A stretch of DNA of 15,319 nucleotides from Nephthysia sp036513515 (GTDB taxonomy: Bacteria; Chloroflexota; Dormibacteria; Dormibacterales; Dormibacteraceae): contig DATBYW010000133.1 of NCBI GenBank assembly GCA_036513515.1, positions 1 to 15,319 of the forward strand, written 5' to 3'. The notes under the pieces are model-generated. The model searched no databases and was not told where the DNA came from. It saw only the letters and a list, made by a program, of their open reading frames with translations. Numbering within the stretch: position 1 is the first letter of the stretch; each line of letters opens with the position of its first letter. The position numbers were made by a program, and so were the translations under genes. This document shows positions 6,349 to 12,906 of this stretch, piece after piece.

Positions 6349-6745
6349 CATGCGCCCTACGGATATCGCGTTCAACCCGAGACGGGCGCCCTTCAACTTG
6401 ACGAGGCGGAGGCGGGCGTCGATCGGTACTACAGCCCCTTCGAAACTGGCCGGCTACCTGAAGGGCGCTTCGCGAAACGGATCGAGGCGCTGGAGCGGCG
6501 GCTCACGGCCCTGCGCGCGAGGAAGACGGCGCTCGAAGAATCCACCGCCACTCGACCGGAGGTACCCACCGGTCCGGTTATCCGCGAGACCGCCGAGGCG
6601 ATCGCCGAGGCCATGAACCGGGGCACTCTCCAACAGCGGAAGGCGCTCCTTCAGCAGCTCGTCGCCGGCGTCGAGGTCAGCAGCCGGGAGGAGATCGTCC
6701 CGACCTTCCGAATACCCGCTACACCGGTTCGCGTTATGGATCGGA
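6349..6745 (+). pseudogene. Serine (resolvase/invertase-type) recombinase remnant
   Basis: The frame begins near HAPYGYRVQPETGALQLDEA, the start of the recombinase domain of large serine recombinases, then jumps directly to YYSPFETGRLPEGRFAKRIE and ALERRLTALRARKTALEE, the C-terminal coiled coil, followed by QQRKALLQQLVAGVEVSSRE and FRIPATPVRVMDRM. The N-terminal catalytic resolvase domain and most of the middle, including the zinc ribbon, are missing, so it is dead. The open frame continues to 6849, but from about 6746 it only reads antisense through tRNA-Leu. It ends at the tRNA 3' end, as expected for an element that inserted there. The 18-bp repeat at 6723-6740 lies in its last codons. Confidence 0.75.
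6723..6740 (+). repeat. 18-bp direct repeat, copy 2 (end of recombinase remnant)
   Basis: Identical to 5289-5306. It ends 5 bases before the encoded CCA end of tRNA-Leu (6746). In the recombinase frame it encodes TPVRVMD. It may be an attachment-site or element-end sequence. Confidence 0.75.
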
Positions 6746-6830
6746 TGGTGGGCGGCCCGGGACTCGAACCCGGATGGGTCTCCCCACACGCCCCTCAAAC
6801 GTGCGCGTCTACCTGTTCCGCCAGCCGCCC
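6746..6830 (-). tRNA. tRNA-Leu(GAG)
   Basis: On the minus strand: acceptor GGGCGGC/GCCGCCC, D stem GCG/CGC, anticodon stem CACGT/GCGTG with loop TTGAGGG (anticodon GAG), long class II variable arm, T arm CCGGG-TTCGAGT-CCCGG, discriminator A and an encoded CCA (6748-6746). It is 85 bases with CCA. It reads CUC/CUU codons. Probably co-transcribed behind tRNA-Arg, 25 bases away. The recombinase remnant abuts its 3' end. Confidence 0.95.
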
Positions 6831-6855
6831 GGCTGAAGCGCCCAACTGAGGCACC

Positions 6856-6928
6856 TGCCCGCTAGAGGATTCGAACCCCTAACCTCATGGTCCGAAGCCA
6901 TGCGCTCTATCCGTTGAGCTAAGCGGGC
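6856..6928 (-). tRNA. tRNA-Arg(TCG)
   Basis: On the minus strand: acceptor GCCCGCT/AGCGGGC, D stem GCTC/GAGC, anticodon stem CATGG/CCATG with loop CTTCGGA (anticodon TCG), T stem AGGGG/CCTCT with TTCGAAT loop, discriminator A. 73 bases. Unlike the two leucine tRNAs here, CCA is not encoded. Confidence 0.95.
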
Positions 6929-6936
6929 GCAGGGAA

Positions 6937-6942
6937 ATTATA
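6937..6942 (-). promoter_or_regulatory. -10 hexamer of the tRNA-Arg/tRNA-Leu unit
   Basis: A perfect TATAAT on the minus strand, 8 bases before the tRNA-Arg 5' end. TTGAAC at 6969-6964 is the only -35-like hexamer, but the 21-base spacer is too long, so the -35 is uncertain. Confidence 0.6.
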
Positions 6943-6986
6943 GGAAGGGTGGGGCAGCCGGCAGTTCAAGACTCTGCGGGCGTGCC

Positions 6987-7808
6987 TCAGGCGCTGCGGC
7001 GGGTCGAAGCCAGCCGGCGCAGCCGGCGGTGCTCGATCCCCCAGGCCGCGTAGCGCACGAGCGCCATGGCCGGATACCGCCTGCGGTGCGCCTGGGTCAG
7101 CCGGCCCTCGACGGCCAAACGGAGGTCGAGCGCCGTGCAGCCGGGAAAGCTCGTGTAGGAGCGGCCGATCGCGTCCAGGATGTGAGCGTCGGAGTTTCCC
7201 AGAGCCGCTCGCCCGGCATCGTCGTTGAGCCGCTGTGCCAGCTGGTTGAAGAGGTAAAAGCCAGGTGTCGAGTTCTCGACCTCGATGGCATCGAAGTCGA
7301 GTTCGGCGGCCTGCCAGCCCACGCCGTGCACCCGCCGCGAGCGGGATGGGTTCTTGGTGCGCCAGAAGGGATGGGGCGCAAAGGCGATGCCGCCCTGCCG
7401 GTGGATGGCCGCGATAGTCGCAGCGGCCGACTGGCCGGGGCGGATCCGCTTCTTCAGGAAGAGCCCGACCACGTGGCCCTGGCGGCTCGAGATCTCCTCG
7501 CCGACGATGACCTCGGGGGCCAGCCCGGAGCTCCCCGCGTAGTCCGCCGCCCAGAGCGCGCCCTCGATGGTGTCGTGATCCGTCACCGCGATCACTGCCA
7601 GACCGAGCTGTCGCGCCTGTTTCACGACCTGGACCGGGCCCGGCCAGCCGTCACTGAAGCTCGTGTGCATGTGCAGATCGGCATGTCCCCGCTCTGGCTG
7701 GGCGGCCGCCTCCCTCGGCTGGGCGAGATCAAGCTCAGCCTGCGTCTGCGCGTCCGCCGCCGTGGCCGGTCCGCTACCTGTTAAGGAGCTTGCGCGGTCG
7801 GCCTTCAT
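6987..7808 (-). CDS. PHP-domain metal-dependent phosphoesterase
   Basis: 273 residues with all PHP motifs: ADLHMHTSFSDG (43-54; H46, H48, D53), VTDHDTIEGA (75-84; D77, H78, D79), GEEISS (103-108), GHVVGLFL (111-118), APHPF (144-148) and GNSDAH (204-209). These bind a trinuclear metal site. Small PHP proteins of this kind include 3',5'-nucleoside bisphosphate phosphatase/RNase AM (YciV/TrpH-like) and histidinol-phosphatase relatives; which substrate applies is not clear. The first 40 residues are low-complexity, and no Shine-Dalgarno sequence precedes the ATG, but no better start is visible before H46. It is cytosolic and divergent from the acyl-CoA synthetase, with only 29 bases between the two starts. 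Confidence 0.9.
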   Translation of the reverse strand: MKADRASSLTGSGPATAADAQTQAELDLAQPREAAAQPERGHADLHMHTSFSDGWPGPVQVVKQARQLGLAVIAVTDHDTIEGALWAADYAGSSGLAPEVIVGEEISSRQGHVVGLFLKKRIRPGQSAAATIAAIHRQGGIAFAPHPFWRTKNPSRSRRVHGVGWQAAELDFDAIEVENSTPGFYLFNQLAQRLNDDAGRAALGNSDAHILDAIGRSYTSFPGCTALDLRLAVEGRLTQAHRRRYPAMALVRYAAWGIEHRRLRRLASTRRSA

Positions 7809-7837
7809 GCGCCATGGTTCGGAACGGAGGTAAAGCC

Positions 7838-9496
7838 GTGAATGGACTGATGATGGACTACCCGCTCACGCTCCAGCACATGTTGTGGCGCGTAGAGAGG
7901 CTCTTCGACAAAAAGGAGATCGTCACCAAGCGCGAGGACGCCCTGCACCGCTACACGTATGCCGACCTCTCAAGTCGGGTCGCGCAGCTAGGCAATGTTC
8001 TCCGCCGCCTGGGCGTCAAGCCCGGAGATCGGGTTGCGACGCTTTGCTGGAACAACTACCGACATCTGGAGCTGTACTACGCGGTGCCCTGCATGGGCGG
8101 CGTGCTCCACACCCTCAACCTGCGCCTGTTCCCGGACCAGCTCGAGTTCACCATCGAGGACGCCGGCGACAGCGTGGTCTTCGTCGATAAGACGCTTCTT
8201 CCCATCCTCGACAAGATTGCCGGCCGGATGCCGTCAGTCCGGCAGATCGTGGTGCTGAACGACGGTGGCCCGCTCCCGCCCCACAAGCTGGGAGACCTGC
8301 TCGACTACGAGACCCTGCTTGCGGCCGAGAAGGCCGAGTGCTCGTGGCCGGCGGTAGAGGAGAGGGCGGCCGCGGCGATGTGCTACACCTCCGGAACCAC
8401 TGGCAACCCCAAGGGCGTCGTCTACTCGCACCGGTCCCAGTTCCTGCACGCGATGTGCGTGCTGCAGAAGGACAGCCTGGGCATGTCGGAGAGCGACGTC
8501 CTGCTGCCCGTCGTGCCGATGTTCCACGCCAACTCCTGGGGCATTCCCTACGCGGCCGGGCTGGCCGGCACCAAGCTGATCTTTCCCGACCGCTTCATGG
8601 GTGACGGCCAGGTGCTGCTGGACCTGGCCGAGCAGGAGGGCGCCACCATGCTGGCCGGCGTGCCCACCATCTGGCTCAACCTGCTGGGAGCTCTCGAGAA
8701 GACCGGCCGCCGGCTGCCCAAGGTCCACACCGTGATCTGCGGCGGATCCGCGATCCCGCGCAGCCTGATGGAGGGCATGGACCGGGTGGGCCTCCGCATG
8801 CTGCACGCCTGGGGCATGACCGAGACGTCGCCCATCGGGACGGTTGGCCTGGTCCGCAGCTGGATCCCGCCCGAAGAGGTTTTCAACGCCCGGCTCAAGC
8901 AGGGGGTCCCGGTGCCCGGCGTCGAGATCCGCATCGCGGACATCACGACCGGCGAGGAACTGCCCTGGGATGGCGAGGCCTTCGGCGAGATCCAGTGCCG
9001 GGGGCCATGGATCGCAAGCGGCTATCAGAACGACGCCGATCCCACCAAGATCACCGAAGACGGCTGGTTCAGGACCGGCGACGTTGCCACCATCGACCCA
9101 GACGGCTACGTCACGATCGTGGACCGCACCAAGGACGTCATCAAGTCAGGTGGCGAGTGGATCAGCACGGTCGAGCTGGAAGGCGCCGTCATGGCGCACC
9201 CCAAGGTCCTGGAGGCGGCCGTGATCGGACTGCATCACAGCAGGTGGCAGGAGCGGCCGGTCGCCTATGTCGTGCCGATGCCCGAGTACAAAGGCCAGGT
9301 GACCGCCGAGGAGATCAGGGAGTTCCTCTCCGGGAAGGTCGCGACCTGGTGGCTCCCGGACGAGATCCGCTTCATAGACGAGATCCCCAAGACCTCAACC
9401 CTCAAGTTCGACAAGAAAGCCCTCCGAAACACCGCCGAACCAATAGCCGAAGACACAGTTCCCTCCCCCGCGCAGGGACTCTCAGGGAAGGGGTAA
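7838..9496 (+). CDS. Acyl-CoA synthetase (AMP-forming), AlkK/medium-to-long-chain type
   Basis: 552 residues from the GTG at 7838, chosen because CGGAGGT ends 6 bases upstream; ATG codons at 7850 and 7853 are too far from it, and the longer frame from 7790 would overlap the divergent PHP start. Adenylate-forming motifs are clear: A3 P-loop YTSGTTGNPKG (183-193), A5 HAWGMTET (323-330), A7 DGWFRTGD (408-415), hinge VDRTKDVIKSGGEWIS (428-443), and A10 PKTSTLKFDKK with the catalytic lysine K523. PMFHANSWGIPY and the N-terminal YAVPCMGGVLHTLNLRLFP are characteristic of fatty-acyl-CoA ligases of the AlkK group. It activates a carboxylic acid to acyl-AMP and then the CoA thioester, in the cytosol. 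Oddity: A10 has Leu522 where Gly usually precedes the lysine. No beta-oxidation genes are adjacent. Confidence 0.93.
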   Translation: MNGLMMDYPLTLQHMLWRVERLFDKKEIVTKREDALHRYTYADLSSRVAQLGNVLRRLGVKPGDRVATLCWNNYRHLELYYAVPCMGGVLHTLNLRLFPDQLEFTIEDAGDSVVFVDKTLLPILDKIAGRMPSVRQIVVLNDGGPLPPHKLGDLLDYETLLAAEKAECSWPAVEERAAAAMCYTSGTTGNPKGVVYSHRSQFLHAMCVLQKDSLGMSESDVLLPVVPMFHANSWGIPYAAGLAGTKLIFPDRFMGDGQVLLDLAEQEGATMLAGVPTIWLNLLGALEKTGRRLPKVHTVICGGSAIPRSLMEGMDRVGLRMLHAWGMTETSPIGTVGLVRSWIPPEEVFNARLKQGVPVPGVEIRIADITTGEELPWDGEAFGEIQCRGPWIASGYQNDADPTKITEDGWFRTGDVATIDPDGYVTIVDRTKDVIKSGGEWISTVELEGAVMAHPKVLEAAVIGLHHSRWQERPVAYVVPMPEYKGQVTAEEIREFLSGKVATWWLPDEIRFIDEIPKTSTLKFDKKALRNTAEPIAEDTVPSPAQGLSGKG

Positions 9497-9500
9497 CCGA

Positions 9501-9515
9501 GGGAGTAGAACTCCC
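9501..9515 (+). terminator. Possible hairpin after the acyl-CoA synthetase
   Basis: GGGAGT-AGA-ACTCCC is a perfect 6-bp stem with a 3-base loop, 4 bases after the stop. No T-run follows, so it may be only a weak terminator. Confidence 0.35.
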
Positions 9516-9537
9516 CGAAGGAGCATGGCGCTCTGCC

Positions 9538-9543
9538 TATACT
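9538..9543 (+). promoter_or_regulatory. -10 hexamer of tRNA-Leu(CAG)
   Basis: TATACT (5 of 6 to TATAAT) lies 18 bases before the tRNA 5' end, so transcription would start about 12 bases upstream of it. No clear -35 is seen. Confidence 0.5.
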
Positions 9544-9561
9544 TGACGTTCGCTTCACGCC

Positions 9562-9647
9562 GCGGCGGTGTCGGAACGGCAGACGCGCTAGGTTCAGGAC
9601 CTAGTGAGGGCAACCTCGTGGAGGTTCAAATCCTCTCCGCCGCACCA
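9562..9647 (+). tRNA. tRNA-Leu(CAG)
   Basis: Acceptor GCGGCGG/CCGCCGC, anticodon stem CTAGG/CCTAG with loop TTCAGGA (anticodon CAG), long variable arm, T stem GGAGG/TCTCC-type with TTCAAAT loop, discriminator A and encoded CCA (9645-9647). Class II leucine tRNA for CUG codons. Its last 22 bases overlap, antisense, the 3' end of the histidine kinase gene. Confidence 0.95.
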
Positions 9648-11083
9648 ACTCCCCCCTCATCGCGAGCCGGCATGCTCGAGGGAACCGGCATGCTGGGCAG
9701 CCGCACCACGAAGCGGGCGCCGGGGCCGAAAACATCAGCCAGGGAGATCGACCCTCCGTGCGCCTCTGCGATCGCCGCGCAGAGCGACAGTCCCAGTCCG
9801 GCACCCCCGGTGGCGCGGCCGCGAGCGGCGTCGGCGCGGGCGAAGCGTTCGAAGAGCCTGGAGCGCATCCCGACCTTGACGCCGGGGCCGCGGTCCTGAA
9901 CGGTCAGCCGCCACCAGCCGCCCTCTTCCACCGCCGATACCGTGACGGTGCCGTGGCCGGGGCTGTGCCTGATGGCGTTGTCGAGCAGGTTGTCCAGGAG
10001 CTGCCGGAGAAGGTCCGGGTCTCCGGCGACCGCCCCTTCCAGCGGCACCTGGCTGTCGAGCTCGACCTCACGTTCCTGGGCGGCCGGGCGCCAGCGCTCG
10101 ATGGTCTCTTCGAGAAACTCCGGCAGGTCGATCGACTCGCGGCGCGGCGCCAGTGCGCCCGCGTCCGCCCGGGCGAGCAGCAGGAGCTGGTCCGCGAGGC
10201 GGCCCAGCCGCTCGACTTCCGTCAGCAGCGAACGGTGGCTGGCCTCGTACTCCTCGACGCTGCGGCGGCGGCGGAGCATCACGTCGAGCTGCGTCCGCAT
10301 CAGGGCCAGAGGCGCTCGAAACTCGTGCGCGGCGTCGGCGGTGAAGCGCCGCAGGCCCTCGAAAGAGGCGTCGAGGCGTGCGAGCATGCCGTTGAAGGTC
10401 GCGGCCAGCTCGCCCAGCTCGTCGCCGGGCGGCAGATTCAGCTGGATGCGGCGGTGGAGATCCTGCTCGCTGATCTGGCGGGCGGTCCCAGCCATCACCC
10501 CGACCGGTCTCAGCGCCCGTCCGGATAGCCAGTACCCGAGCCCGGCGGCCCCCACCACCAGGAGCACGACCACGAACACGAGCAGAACCGCCACCCGAAG
10601 CAGCGATTGCTGAAGCTCCTGTATCGGGCGCGCGAGCACCAGCCTGCCCACGGCGCCATTCCCCAGGTCAACCGGCATCACCATCAGCCGCATCGGCTGG
10701 CCGCCCACCATCTTGGTCCGGCAGCACCCACCCGATGGGAACTCCCGGGTGGCGGTCGAGGCCAGTGCGCCGGGATCTTTGATCTGCCCGGAACGATCCA
10801 GCACGTGGCCGTCGGCACCCAGCAGCAGGGCAGCGACTCCGATCCCGGCCTGCGTCTCCCCGGGGAGCGGCTCGCCGCTCTCCCCGAAGCGCTGGCCGCC
10901 GATCTCTTTGATCTGAGACTCCACCAGGTTGGACTGGGTGATCAGGCTGCCGTCGACGACCTGGTATTCGGTGAGGGAGAAGGCGAGCCAGAAGGCAACC
11001 GCCGCCGAGCCCGCGACCAGGGCGAAGACGCCGACGTAGACGAGGGTTAGGCGGACTCGGGTCCGCCGGAGGTGCTCTCGCAT
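9626..11083 (-). CDS. Sensor histidine kinase (HAMP-HisKA-HATPase)
   Basis: 485 residues. TM1 is about residues 12-36 and TM2 about 162-184; between them is an extracytoplasmic sensor of about 125 residues containing a Cys-Cys pair (C120-C121, in PSGGCCRTK). HAMP covers about 185-243 (ALRPVGVMAGTARQISEQDL, then PPGDELGELAATFNGML). The dimerisation domain has the phospho-acceptor H253 in FTADAAHEFRAPLALMRTQL. The ATPase has the N box LLDNLLDNAIRHSP (362-375), G1 DRGPG (397-401), F box LFERF (410-414) and G2 GGAGLGLSL (426-434). It overlaps the response regulator by 37 bp and has no ribosome site of its own, so it is probably translated by coupling. It autophosphorylates and passes phosphate to the adjacent regulator. 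The C-terminal VGAAERI and stop are encoded opposite tRNA-Leu(CAG). The signal sensed is unknown. Confidence 0.95.
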   Translation of the reverse strand: MREHLRRTRVRLTLVYVGVFALVAGSAAVAFWLAFSLTEYQVVDGSLITQSNLVESQIKEIGGQRFGESGEPLPGETQAGIGVAALLLGADGHVLDRSGQIKDPGALASTATREFPSGGCCRTKMVGGQPMRLMVMPVDLGNGAVGRLVLARPIQELQQSLLRVAVLLVFVVVLLVVGAAGLGYWLSGRALRPVGVMAGTARQISEQDLHRRIQLNLPPGDELGELAATFNGMLARLDASFEGLRRFTADAAHEFRAPLALMRTQLDVMLRRRRSVEEYEASHRSLLTEVERLGRLADQLLLLARADAGALAPRRESIDLPEFLEETIERWRPAAQEREVELDSQVPLEGAVAGDPDLLRQLLDNLLDNAIRHSPGHGTVTVSAVEEGGWWRLTVQDRGPGVKVGMRSRLFERFARADAARGRATGGAGLGLSLCAAIAEAHGGSISLADVFGPGARFVVRLPSMPVPSSMPARDEGGVGAAERI

Positions 11084-11763
11084 TCAGGTGTCGGGTCGAA
11101 ACGGTAGCCCATGCCCCTCAGGGTCACGATGTGGTCGGCAGCGTTGCCCGCGGACAGCTTCCGGCGCAGGCGTCCCATGTAGACGTCGACCAGGTTGGAG
11201 CCGCTCTGGAGATCGTAGTTCCAGACGTGCTCCTCGATCTGGCTCCGGGAAAGGACCCGCCGGGGATGGTGCATCAGGTATTCCAGGATGGCGAGCTCCT
11301 TGCTCGTCAGCTTGATCGGGCGGCCGTTCACCCGCAATTCGCGAGCGGCGGTGTCCAGGCTGAGAGTGCCGCTCTGGAGGACTGACGAGCGGTCCTCCAG
11401 GTGGCGCCGCGCGAGGGCCCGGAGGCGGGCGAGGAACTCCACGAAGGCGAAGGGCTTCACCAGGTAGTCGTCCGCCCCTGCCTCCAGGCCCCTGACCCTG
11501 TCCTCCACGGCGTCCCTCGAAGTGAGCATCAGAACCGGGGTCCGGATCCGGCGCCGGCGGAGACCGGCGCAGACGGCGAAGCCGTCGATCGAGCCGGGAA
11601 GCATGACGTCGACGGTCACCAGGTCGAACGGCGTGGCGGTGGCGGCGGCCAGCGCCTCTTCCCCGTTGTCCACCAGGTCGACGCCGAATCCCTCCTCCTC
11701 CAGCCCGAGCCGAAGCATGTTGGCCAGCCGAAGGTCGTCCTCGACGATCAGGATCCGCACCAT
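11047..11763 (-). CDS. OmpR/PhoB-family response regulator
   Basis: 238 residues from the ATG at 11763 (MVRILIVEDD), preferred because GGAG lies 8 bases upstream; an in-frame ATG at 11784 would add seven residues but has no ribosome site and lies inside an operator-like repeat. The receiver domain has the acidic pocket E8-D9-D10, phospho-acceptor D52 (VDVMLP), T81 (MLTSRD) and K103 (LVKPF). The C-terminal winged helix has the OmpR pattern: RELRVNGRPIKLTSKELAIL, PRRVLSRSQIEEHVWN, SNLVDVYMGRLRRKL and VTLRGMGYRF. Such regulators bind direct repeats with 11-bp period once phosphorylated. It is divergent from DedA, and copies of a TTCAT-N6-TTCAT repeat lie at its start and before the lipoprotein gene, suggesting self-control and control of the ABC operon (inference). 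Confidence 0.95.
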   Translation of the reverse strand: MVRILIVEDDLRLANMLRLGLEEEGFGVDLVDNGEEALAAATATPFDLVTVDVMLPGSIDGFAVCAGLRRRRIRTPVLMLTSRDAVEDRVRGLEAGADDYLVKPFAFVEFLARLRALARRHLEDRSSVLQSGTLSLDTAARELRVNGRPIKLTSKELAILEYLMHHPRRVLSRSQIEEHVWNYDLQSGSNLVDVYMGRLRRKLSAGNAADHIVTLRGMGYRFDPTPECESTSGGPESA

Positions 11764-11782
11764 TTGAGCATCTCCGAGGCTC

Positions 11783-11798
11783 ATGAACGCTTGATGAA
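11783..11798 (-). promoter_or_regulatory. OmpR/PhoB-type direct-repeat box at the response-regulator gene
   Basis: On the minus strand TTCAT-CAAGCG-TTCAT, two identical half-sites exactly 11 bp apart, 20 to 35 bases before the regulator ATG. It is too close to the start for simple activation of a leadered message, so it could serve autorepression (inference). Confidence 0.5.
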
Positions 11799-11811
11799 CA
11801 GCCCACGCGGA

Positions 11812-11827
11812 TTCATCGGGCGTTCAG
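11812..11827 (+). promoter_or_regulatory. Second box in the regulator/DedA intergenic region
   Basis: TTCAT-CGGGCG-TTCAG on +, 11-bp period, one mismatch in the second half-site. It is in the orientation of the DedA gene, whose ATG is about 220 bases away, and lies 13 bases from the box on the other strand. Confidence 0.45.
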
Positions 11828-12046
11828 AAACCACGGTCAGGTTGTGCCCGGGATGAATCTCCCCACCCAGCCTCGGCTGCGACCGTCGGCGCCCGCGACG
11901 TGCTCCGCCCGCCGTCATGGCGGACCAGATCGATAGCCTTGTGTAACCGGCTGTGGTCCAAAGGTATCCCCGCGCCACCCTCGCCGGCCGCACCGCTGGC
12001 TCGTATCCATCGGCCGACGGTCTGATCGCCGGCTGGGGTCCGGGAG

Positions 12047-12847
12047 ATGGGTAACCGGCAGCCCGTACCGCGCTGGCCGTTTCCAGCCTCGCGCCCTCAG
12101 CGCGTCCCCAGGCTCAGCTGGCGCCCGAGGAGAAAGCGCCTGGCAACCGTGCTCGTGGCGGTCCTCGGCGTGCTTGTGCTGATCGCGATAGTGCTGGGCG
12201 TCGGGTACGTGCCCCGGGTCGAGGATCCGCTGCGGCAGCTCGCTCGGATGCTGCCGATGCGATACGGACCGGCCGCCAGCCTTCTGCTGCTCTACCTGGA
12301 AGAGTCGGGCATACCGGTGCCGGTACCCGGCGACGTCTACGTCGCCTATCTCGGACACGTGGCCGACTCCCCGCTCAAGTGGCTGGGGGCCTGGCTGGGG
12401 GTCATCACGGTGGTCCTGGGCGGCGCCAGCAACCTTTACCTGATCTCGAGGCGCTGGGGCCGCGGCCTGGTGCGGGGACGGCTGGGCGCCGCCGTCCACC
12501 TCAGCCCCCGCCGCCTGGCAATCGCCGAAGGCTGGTTCGCGCGCTGGGGCGCTCTGGCGATCATCTTCGGGCGTCACATCCCCGGCTTCCGGGTGCCGAT
12601 CACTGTGGCCGTGGGGATCTTCGGCGTCCCCTACCGGACCTTCGCGCTGGGGGTCGCGGTCTCGACCGCCGTCTGGGCTGCGTTCTGGCTGTGGGTGGGG
12701 GCGCACTTCGGCGCCAGGATCGGCCATTTCCTGGTCGGGCATCGCTGGACCTACGCGATCGTCGGCCTGGTGGTCCTGATCCTGATCGCCTCCGTCGTGA
12801 CCCGGCTGGTCCGCGCCCAACCCCACTCGCCCTCCGAGGAGAGCTGA
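12047..12847 (+). CDS. DedA-family integral membrane protein (SNARE-associated/VTT fold)
   Basis: 266 residues. A basic N-terminal tail (to about 31) precedes TM1 (32-54). The DedA signature is present in two halves: LEESGIPVPVPGD (84-96) and FGRHIPGFRVPITVAVG (174-190), which form the re-entrant loops with the acidic and arginine residues needed for function. More membrane helices lie at about 112-134, 199-219 and 236-254. DedA proteins act in lipid-carrier (undecaprenyl-phosphate) or phospholipid flipping, and in resistance to cationic peptides and membrane stress. The ATG at 12047 follows GGGAG with no spacing, so the true start might differ within the tail. It sits between a two-component system and an ABC/lipoprotein operon, fitting an envelope role (inference). 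Confidence 0.92.
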   Translation: MGNRQPVPRWPFPASRPQRVPRLSWRPRRKRLATVLVAVLGVLVLIAIVLGVGYVPRVEDPLRQLARMLPMRYGPAASLLLLYLEESGIPVPVPGDVYVAYLGHVADSPLKWLGAWLGVITVVLGGASNLYLISRRWGRGLVRGRLGAAVHLSPRRLAIAEGWFARWGALAIIFGRHIPGFRVPITVAVGIFGVPYRTFALGVAVSTAVWAAFWLWVGAHFGARIGHFLVGHRWTYAIVGLVVLILIASVVTRLVRAQPHSPSEES

Positions 12848-12867
12848 GCCGCTCCAGCGAACGACCG

Positions 12868-12899
12868 TTCATTGGCCTTTCATCTGGGCTGTGCACGAT
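12868..12899 (+). promoter_or_regulatory. Direct-repeat box and -10-like hexamer before the lipoprotein operon
   Basis: TTCAT-TGGCCT-TTCAT (12868-12883) has identical half-sites 11 bp apart, as at 11783-11798. Ten bases later CACGAT (12894-12899) can serve as -10 (3 of 6). A box replacing the -35 and ending 10 bp before the -10 is the known layout of PhoB-type activated promoters. The GTG start at 12907 follows the hexamer by 7 bases with no ribosome site, so the message may be leaderless. Confidence 0.55.
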
Positions 12900-12906
12900 C
12901 GGCAAC

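Larger units (their letters stand above)
11764..12046. other. Divergent intergenic region, response regulator / DedA
   Basis: 283 bases. It holds the two direct-repeat boxes near its left end (11783-11827) and an isolated ATGAA at 11853-11857. The right part (about 11860-12046) is GC-rich with no promoter I can recognise and no RNA gene. A short frame from 11844 (GTG) has no support. Confidence 0.5.

Noticed and set aside
6746..6849. Continuation of the recombinase frame to 6849
   Set aside because: It only reads antisense through tRNA-Leu(GAG); recombinase similarity stops near 6745.
7029..7784. 251-codon + frame opposite the PHP gene
   Set aside because: All PHP metal-binding motifs are on the minus strand; the + frame has no recognisable domain.
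9667..9694. CCGGCATGCT repeated with an 18-bp period
   Set aside because: It encodes a short Ser-Met-Pro repeat in the kinase tail; two copies only, no sign of a regulatory or mobile role.
9758..10528. 256-codon + frame opposite the histidine kinase
   Set aside because: Antisense of HisKA/HATPase motifs; no ribosome site or domain of its own.
12379..12906. Upstream extension of the lipoprotein frame through DedA
   Set aside because: It overlaps DedA coding in another frame; the GTG at 12907 gives a proper signal peptide and lipobox.
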